The position numbers were made by a program, and so were the translations under genes. 37,396 nucleotides of DNA, taken from Candidatus Paralachnospira avium (GTDB lineage: Bacteria; Bacillota; Clostridia; Lachnospirales; Lachnospiraceae). The notes under the pieces are model-generated. The model was not told the DNA's origin. It saw only the letters and a program-made list of their open reading frames with translations, and searched no databases. Of this stretch, positions 33,193 through 37,396 are shown in pieces (position 1 is the first letter of the stretch; the number at the start of each line of letters is the position of its first letter). The stretch lies in assembly GCA_904420245.1 (NCBI GenBank), contig CAJFUL010000019.1:1-37396 (forward strand), given 5' to 3'.

Positions 33193-34704
33193 ATGTCTAT
33201 GATAAAAGTTGAAGATCTGACCTTTTCTTATCCGGGGAGCTTTGACGACGTGTTTGAGGATTGCAGCTTTCAGATCGATACCGACTGGAAGCTGGGGTTC
33301 GTCGGAAGGAATGGGAAGGGAAAGACCACGTTCCTGAGGCTTTTGATGGGAGAATATGAATACAGCGGGAAGATCATAAGCTCCGTGCCTTTTCAGTATT
33401 TTCCGTATCCGGTGGAAGATGCAGGGCAGGATACGCTGGAGGTCCTGGGCGGCATCTGTCCGGCGGCGCAGGAATGGGAATTCTTGCGGGAATTTTCCTA
33501 TCTGGAGCTGCCTCCGGAGCTTCTCTGGAGGCCTTTTGGGACCCTCTCCGGCGGAGAACAGACGAAGGCGCTTTTGGCGGGCCTTTTTCTCAACGAGGGG
33601 AGCTTCCTGCTCATCGACGAGCCCACCAATCATCTGGATACGGAGGGCAGGGAGCTGCTGGCCGGTTATCTGAAGAGAAAAAAGGGATTTATCCTGGTCT
33701 CCCATGACCGCCGCTTCCTGGATGGATGTACCGATCATATCCTTTCGCTGAACAGGGCGACCATCGACGTCCGGAGCGGGAATTTTTCTTCGTGGATGGC
33801 GGATTTTGAGCGGCAGCAGTCCAGTGAACGGGCCAGAAATGAGAAGCTGAAAAAAGACATCCGCAGCCTGGAACAGGCGGCCAGGCGGGCCTCCGGCTGG
33901 TCGGACCGGACAGAGGCGGGGAAGTATGGGAACGGTCCCGTGGACCGGGGATATGTGGGCCATAAGGCGGCCAAGCTGATGAAACGCTCCAAGGCCATAG
34001 AGGCCAGGAGAAATCAGGCGGCGGAGGAAAAGGCCGGGCTTCTGAAGGATGAGGAGACGGCAGAGCGGCTTAAGATCTGTCCTCTTGTCCATCACAAGGA
34101 GGTCCTGCTTTCCGTTTCGGAGGCGGCGGTCTGCTACGGAGGCCGCGCCGTCAGCGAGCCGGTTTCCTTTGAAGTGAGGCAGGGGGAGCGGATCCTCTTA
34201 GACGGCAGGAACGGGAGCGGGAAGAGCAGCCTTCTGAAGCTCCTGGCCGGAGAAGCGCTGGATCACAGGGGGACAGTCGTCAGGGCCTCCGGCCTGACCA
34301 TCTCCTATGTGCCCCAGGATACTTCTTTTCTAAAGGGGAGCCTCACGGACCTGGCCGGGGAATACGGCATCGACGAGACGCTGTTCAGAGCGGTTCTCCG
34401 CAAGCTGGATCTTGAACGGACGCAGTTTGAAAAGCCTATGGAGGAGTATTCCGGCGGCCAGAAGAAGAAGGTGCTGATCGCGAAGAGCTTATGCGAAAAG
34501 GCCCATCTCTATCTGTGGGATGAGCCTTTGAACTTCATTGATATTTATTCCAGGATGCAGATCGAGAGACTCCTTCAGGAGTTTCCCTTCACCATGATCT
34601 TTGTGGAGCATGACCGGGCTTTCCAGGATCTGATCCCGTCAAAGAGGATCCATATAAAGGGCCTCGGACAGCAGAGAGGTCATTCCCTGCCGTCCCAGCA
34701 GTAA
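33193..34704 (+). CDS. Lsa/CplR-like ABC-F ribosomal protection protein
   Basis: A 503-residue soluble ABC-F protein with two ATPase domains and no membrane segment. Domain 1 has GRNGKGKTT, LSGGEQTKALLA and LLIDEPTNHLD; domain 2 has GRNGSGKSS, YSGGQKKKVLIAK and LWDEPLNFIDIYSRMQIE. The inter-domain linker (about 210-300) contains ASGWSDRTEAGKYG and VDRGYVGHKAAKLMKRSKAIE, typical of Lsa-type proteins that dislodge lincosamides, pleuromutilins and streptogramin A from the ribosome. Drug range cannot be read from sequence. ATG 33193 is chosen because GGAGGG lies seven bases before it. The 3' end overlaps the convergent purF-like gene by 25 bases. Confidence 0.9.
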   Translation: MSMIKVEDLTFSYPGSFDDVFEDCSFQIDTDWKLGFVGRNGKGKTTFLRLLMGEYEYSGKIISSVPFQYFPYPVEDAGQDTLEVLGGICPAAQEWEFLREFSYLELPPELLWRPFGTLSGGEQTKALLAGLFLNEGSFLLIDEPTNHLDTEGRELLAGYLKRKKGFILVSHDRRFLDGCTDHILSLNRATIDVRSGNFSSWMADFERQQSSERARNEKLKKDIRSLEQAARRASGWSDRTEAGKYGNGPVDRGYVGHKAAKLMKRSKAIEARRNQAAEEKAGLLKDEETAERLKICPLVHHKEVLLSVSEAAVCYGGRAVSEPVSFEVRQGERILLDGRNGSGKSSLLKLLAGEALDHRGTVVRASGLTISYVPQDTSFLKGSLTDLAGEYGIDETLFRAVLRKLDLERTQFEKPMEEYSGGQKKKVLIAKSLCEKAHLYLWDEPLNFIDIYSRMQIERLLQEFPFTMIFVEHDRAFQDLIPSKRIHIKGLGQQRGHSLPSQQ

Positions 34705-36086
34705 GTGCACAGCTTGTCTTTGGCAATGCCGACGGATTCGATCATATCGTCCAGCCGGTGATAGCGCAGAGAGGTGAAGTCCAGCTTCTGGCCGATGCGG
34801 CGCACCATCTCCTGGTATTCCTCCGTTTCCGGATCGGCATAGGCCTCCAGATGGGCGAACTTGTCGTTGGCTTCCATCTCTTTTATGACCTGGCGGGTGA
34901 TCAGGTCCATCTCCGAGGAGGAACGGGAGAAATTCAGGTACTTGCAGCCGTACAGCAGAGGCGGACAAGCCGGGCGGATATGGACTTCCTTGGCTCCGCT
35001 CTGGTAGAGGAACTGGGTGGTTTCCCGCATCTGAGTGCCGCGGACGATGGAATCGTCAATCAGAAGGAGGCGCCGTCCCTGGATCAGATCGTGGACTGGG
35101 ATCAGCTTCATCCTGGCGATCAGGTTCCGCTGGGTCTGGATCGTGGGCATGAAGGAGCGGGGCCAGGTGGGCGTATATTTGATGAAAGGACGGCTGAAGG
35201 GGATGCCAGATTCATTGGCATACCCTACGGCGTGGGCGGTCCCGGAATCGGGGACTCCCGCCACGGTGTCCGGCTGGGCATCATCGCGTCTGGCCAGCAT
35301 GGCTCCGCAGTTGTAGCGCATCTTTTCCACGCTGATCCCTTCGTAGGAGGAGGAGGGATAGCCGTAGTAGACCCAGAGGAAAGTGCAGATCTTCATATCC
35401 TTTCCGGGCTGCACCAGGGTCTTTACATACTCTGGCGTGACCACGGCGATCTCGCCGGGGCCCAGCTCCCGGTACTCCGTATAGCCCAGATTCAGATAGG
35501 CAAAGCTCTCAAAGGAAACGCAGTAGCCGTTTTCTTTTTTCCCGATGGCCACGGGGGTGCGGCCCATCTTGTCCCTGGCGGCATAGATGCCCTTGGGCGT
35601 CATCAGCAGGATGGTCATGGAGCCGTCGATCAGCTCCTGAGCGTACTGGATGCCTTCTATTAGATTCTCCTTCTGGTTGATGACGGCCGCCACCAGCTCG
35701 GTGGCGTTGATCAGGCCTCCCCGCATCTCAAAGAAATGGGAGTGGGAGGTCTCCAGGAGCTTATTGACAATGGCTTCCGTATTGTTGATCTTTCCCACAG
35801 TGGTGATGGCGTAAGTGCCGTGGTGGGAACGGATCACCAGAGGCTGAGGTTCATAGTCGGAGATGCAGCCGAGTCCCATCTGGCCGTGCATGGAATTGGC
35901 ATCTCGGTCGAATTTGGTCCGGAACGGGGAATTCTCGATGTTGTGGATAGCCCGGTCGAAACCATCCTTTTTGTCATAGGTCACCATACCGGCCCGTCTG
36001 GTCCCCAGATGAGAATGATAGTCGGTTCCGAAAAACAGATCAAATACACAGTCGCTCTTGGAAGCGACGCCAAAAAATCCTCCCAT
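34680..36086 (-). CDS. Glutaminase-dead PurF-like phosphoribosyltransferase
   Basis: A 468-residue PurF homologue. The PRPP loop LLLIDDSIVRGTQM (about 340-353), PDSGTAHAVGYANESGIPF and four cysteines matching the B. subtilis Fe-S ligands (C234, C381, C460, C463; C-terminal CTYC) are present. The N-terminal glutaminase is degenerate: the mature start is GGFFGVAS where PurF has the nucleophile CGVFG; the RYSTAG region reads MGLGCIS; the oxyanion HNGN reads TVGK. GGAGG lies eight bases before ATG 36086, and no alternative start would create an N-terminal Cys. Probably not a classical glutamine amidotransferase; role unknown. Confidence 0.88.
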   Translation of the reverse strand: MGGFFGVASKSDCVFDLFFGTDYHSHLGTRRAGMVTYDKKDGFDRAIHNIENSPFRTKFDRDANSMHGQMGLGCISDYEPQPLVIRSHHGTYAITTVGKINNTEAIVNKLLETSHSHFFEMRGGLINATELVAAVINQKENLIEGIQYAQELIDGSMTILLMTPKGIYAARDKMGRTPVAIGKKENGYCVSFESFAYLNLGYTEYRELGPGEIAVVTPEYVKTLVQPGKDMKICTFLWVYYGYPSSSYEGISVEKMRYNCGAMLARRDDAQPDTVAGVPDSGTAHAVGYANESGIPFSRPFIKYTPTWPRSFMPTIQTQRNLIARMKLIPVHDLIQGRRLLLIDDSIVRGTQMRETTQFLYQSGAKEVHIRPACPPLLYGCKYLNFSRSSSEMDLITRQVIKEMEANDKFAHLEAYADPETEEYQEMVRRIGQKLDFTSLRYHRLDDMIESVGIAKDKLCTYCWDGRE

Positions 36087-36226
36087 AGTCTTTTCCTCCA
36101 AATTGTCTGATGTGAAGTCCCGGCGCGCCATGCGCCGGTGTGCGTGCGCCGGCCTGCAGCCAGGCAGATCCGGACGCGGGCGGAGATGGATCTATACACG
36201 CTCCGCGTTGTTTTACAACTGGTATC

Positions 36227-36256
36227 AGTATACTAAAAAACAGCGCCGGTGTGCAA
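36227..36256 (-). promoter_or_regulatory. Putative promoter of the purF-like gene
   Basis: On the minus strand TTGCAC (36251-36256), 18-base spacer, TATACT (36227-36232). It implies a leader of about 135 bases containing a GC-rich hairpin built from GCCGGCGCA and CGGCGC segments. Confidence 0.5.
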
Positions 36257-36369
36257 GGGGGAAATGACGGCGGATGGGATTTTCAGAACCGGCGGCGGCA
36301 GATGGCAGTGGAATCCGCGGCGAAAATGTGATAAAATCAGAAACAGGTTCGGGACGGGAGGGATGTACG

Positions 36370-37128
36370 GTGAATATCACATGGGATGCGGGAAAATATA
36401 CAGAGGACTTTTCTTTTGTCCATCGATATGGAAACGATGTGGCGGAGCTTTTGGACTGTGGGGCGGGCAGCACGGTGCTGGATCTGGGCTGCGGAAACGG
36501 CGCGCTGACGAAACGGCTTCAGGAGAAAGGGTTCCTGGTCACCGGCATGGATGCGTCCCCGGAATTTTTGGCCATGGCGAAGGAAACGTATCCGGAACTT
36601 TCCTTTATCCAGGCGGATGCTGTTTCTTTTTCTCTGGAAGAGCCGGTGGACGCCGTCTTTTCCAATGCGGTGTTCCATTGGATCGAAAAGGAAAAACAGG
36701 CGGCCATGCTGGAGTGCGTGGGCCGCGCCCTCAGGGAAAAGGGACAGTTCGTATTTGAAATGGGAGGAGCGGGGAACAACGTCCGGATCCATGGCGAACT
36801 GGAAAAGGCGTTTGCGGAATACGGGTATTCTTATAAAATGCCCTTTTATTTTCCGAGTATTGGAGAGTACGCTTCCATGGTGGAAGAGGCGGGACTCCAG
36901 GTGCGGTACGCGGTGCTGTTTGAGCGCCCTACAGAATTGAAGGGCGACGGCGGCATGAGAGATTGGATCGATATGTTTGTCAGGACGCCTTTTGAAGCAG
37001 TTTCGGCGCCGGAACACAGGGAAGCCATCAAGAGCAGGGCCGTGGAGGCGCTGCGGCCTGTATTATATAAGGATGGGAAGTGGTATGCCGACTATGTGAG
37101 GCTGCGGATGAAAGCGTATAAGCGGTGA
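36370..37128 (+). CDS. Class I SAM-dependent methyltransferase
   Basis: A 252-residue methyltransferase. Motif I is VLDLGCGNGALTKRL, motif II GMDASPEFLAMAK, then FIQADAVSF and AVFSNAVFHWIE, the pattern of the trans-aconitate/malonyl-ACP (BioC-like) methyltransferase group. The substrate is unknown. I prefer the GTG at 36370 (VNITWDAGKYTEDFSFV), with GGGAGGG eight bases upstream; the frame is open 32 codons further upstream, but those residues look like noncoding sequence. The gene stands alone between the divergent purF-like gene and the tRNA. Confidence 0.85.
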   Translation: MNITWDAGKYTEDFSFVHRYGNDVAELLDCGAGSTVLDLGCGNGALTKRLQEKGFLVTGMDASPEFLAMAKETYPELSFIQADAVSFSLEEPVDAVFSNAVFHWIEKEKQAAMLECVGRALREKGQFVFEMGGAGNNVRIHGELEKAFAEYGYSYKMPFYFPSIGEYASMVEEAGLQVRYAVLFERPTELKGDGGMRDWIDMFVRTPFEAVSAPEHREAIKSRAVEALRPVLYKDGKWYADYVRLRMKAYKR

Positions 37129-37173
37129 TCTGCCCGGTGGAAAAACTGCCGGAGAAAAAAATTATAATTTTAA

Positions 37174-37202
37174 TTGACATTGAAGAAAAATAGTGGTAAT
37201 AT
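37174..37202 (+). promoter_or_regulatory. Distal promoter upstream of tRNA-Ser
   Basis: TTGACA, 17-base spacer, TAATAT (37197-37202), in an AT-rich tract. Confidence 0.6.
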
Positions 37203-37267
37203 ATTTTTTGCGCGTGTGAAACGGCAAACACGGCGAAAAAGAAAATTGAAATCTTCAAGACTTTCTA

Positions 37268-37296
37268 TTGACAAGCCTTTTCCAGTGTAGTAGAAT
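37268..37296 (+). promoter_or_regulatory. Proximal promoter of tRNA-Ser
   Basis: TTGACA (37268-37273), 17-base spacer, TAGAAT (37291-37296), 16 bases before the mature tRNA 5' end. Confidence 0.75.
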
Positions 37297-37312
37297 ATTC
37301 AAGCACACTTTT

Positions 37313-37396
37313 GGAGAGGTATCGAAGTGGTCATAACGAGGCGGTCTTGAAAACCGTTTGTCCGCAAGGGCGCGTGGGTTCGAATCCCACCCTCTC
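37313..37396 (+). tRNA. tRNA-Ser (anticodon UGA), 3' end cut by window edge
   Basis: The acceptor strand GGAGAGG pairs with CCTCTC at the window end, and the final bases lie outside. The anticodon arm CGGT-CTTGAAA-ACCG has TGA at 37348-37350. A long variable arm (TTTGTCCGCAAGGGCGC) marks a class II tRNA, and the T arm is GTGGG-TTCGAAT-CCCAC. It reads UCN-type serine codons. Confidence 0.95.

Noticed and set aside
34680-36086. Ordinary housekeeping purF
   Set aside because: Cys1, the Arg motif and the oxyanion Asn are all missing, so I did not give the purF symbol.

Overview
The window looks like a chromosomal segment from a low-GC-phylum but fairly GC-rich anaerobic Firmicute, most likely a Lachnospiraceae-type Clostridia. 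The grounds are the hpf-secA-prfB order, B. subtilis-like aspartokinase and Fe-S PurF architectures, long-form HPF, a clostridial Lsa/CplR-like ABC-F protein, strong AGGAGG ribosome binding sites and TTGACA/TATAAT promoters. It begins inside the EF-Tu gene and ends inside a tRNA-Ser(UGA) gene, so both edge features are partial. Most of it is core genome and I see no phage, IS element or CRISPR array.

Layout. 1-405: 3' end of tuf. 682-1827: secreted SH3/NlpC-P60 cell-wall hydrolase. 1907-6541: LysR regulator divergent from a two-gene heterodimeric ABC exporter with one catalytically degenerate ATP site. 6826-13538: a three-gene unit of a YibE/F membrane protein and two large secreted, cell-wall-anchored metallophosphoesterases. 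13668-14919 (minus strand): an unknown membrane protein and hpf. 14920-15521: a divergent intergenic region with six DnaA-box-like sequences. 15522-19270: secA and prfB, the latter needing a +1 programmed frameshift at an unusual UAA codon. 19660-21850: deoC-like aldolase overlapping an FGGY sugar kinase. 22165-25521: ACT-domain protein, homoserine dehydrogenase, aspartokinase (with an internal beta-subunit start) and a DUF2752 membrane protein. 25536-32803: a tightly packed run of tex, a YcxB-like protein, tsaE, tsaB, rimI, a small zinc-ribbon-like protein, rnz, tsaD and ispD, which contains three of the t6A tRNA-modification genes. 32798-34704: promoter, short leader ORF, competing hairpins and terminator in front of a Lsa/CplR-like ABC-F antibiotic-resistance protein. 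34680-36086 (minus): a PurF paralogue that keeps the PRPP loop and four Fe-S cysteines but has lost the glutaminase residues. 36370-37128: a SAM methyltransferase. 37313-end: tRNA-Ser.

The observations I consider most worth following are the DnaA-box cluster upstream of secA, the glutaminase-dead PurF paralogue, the attenuator-like leader of the ABC-F gene, a four-copy intergenic repeat family placed just behind terminators, the prfB frameshift at UAA instead of UGA, and the YibE/F plus anchored phosphoesterase cluster. All family assignments come from reading translated sequence and motifs, with no database search.
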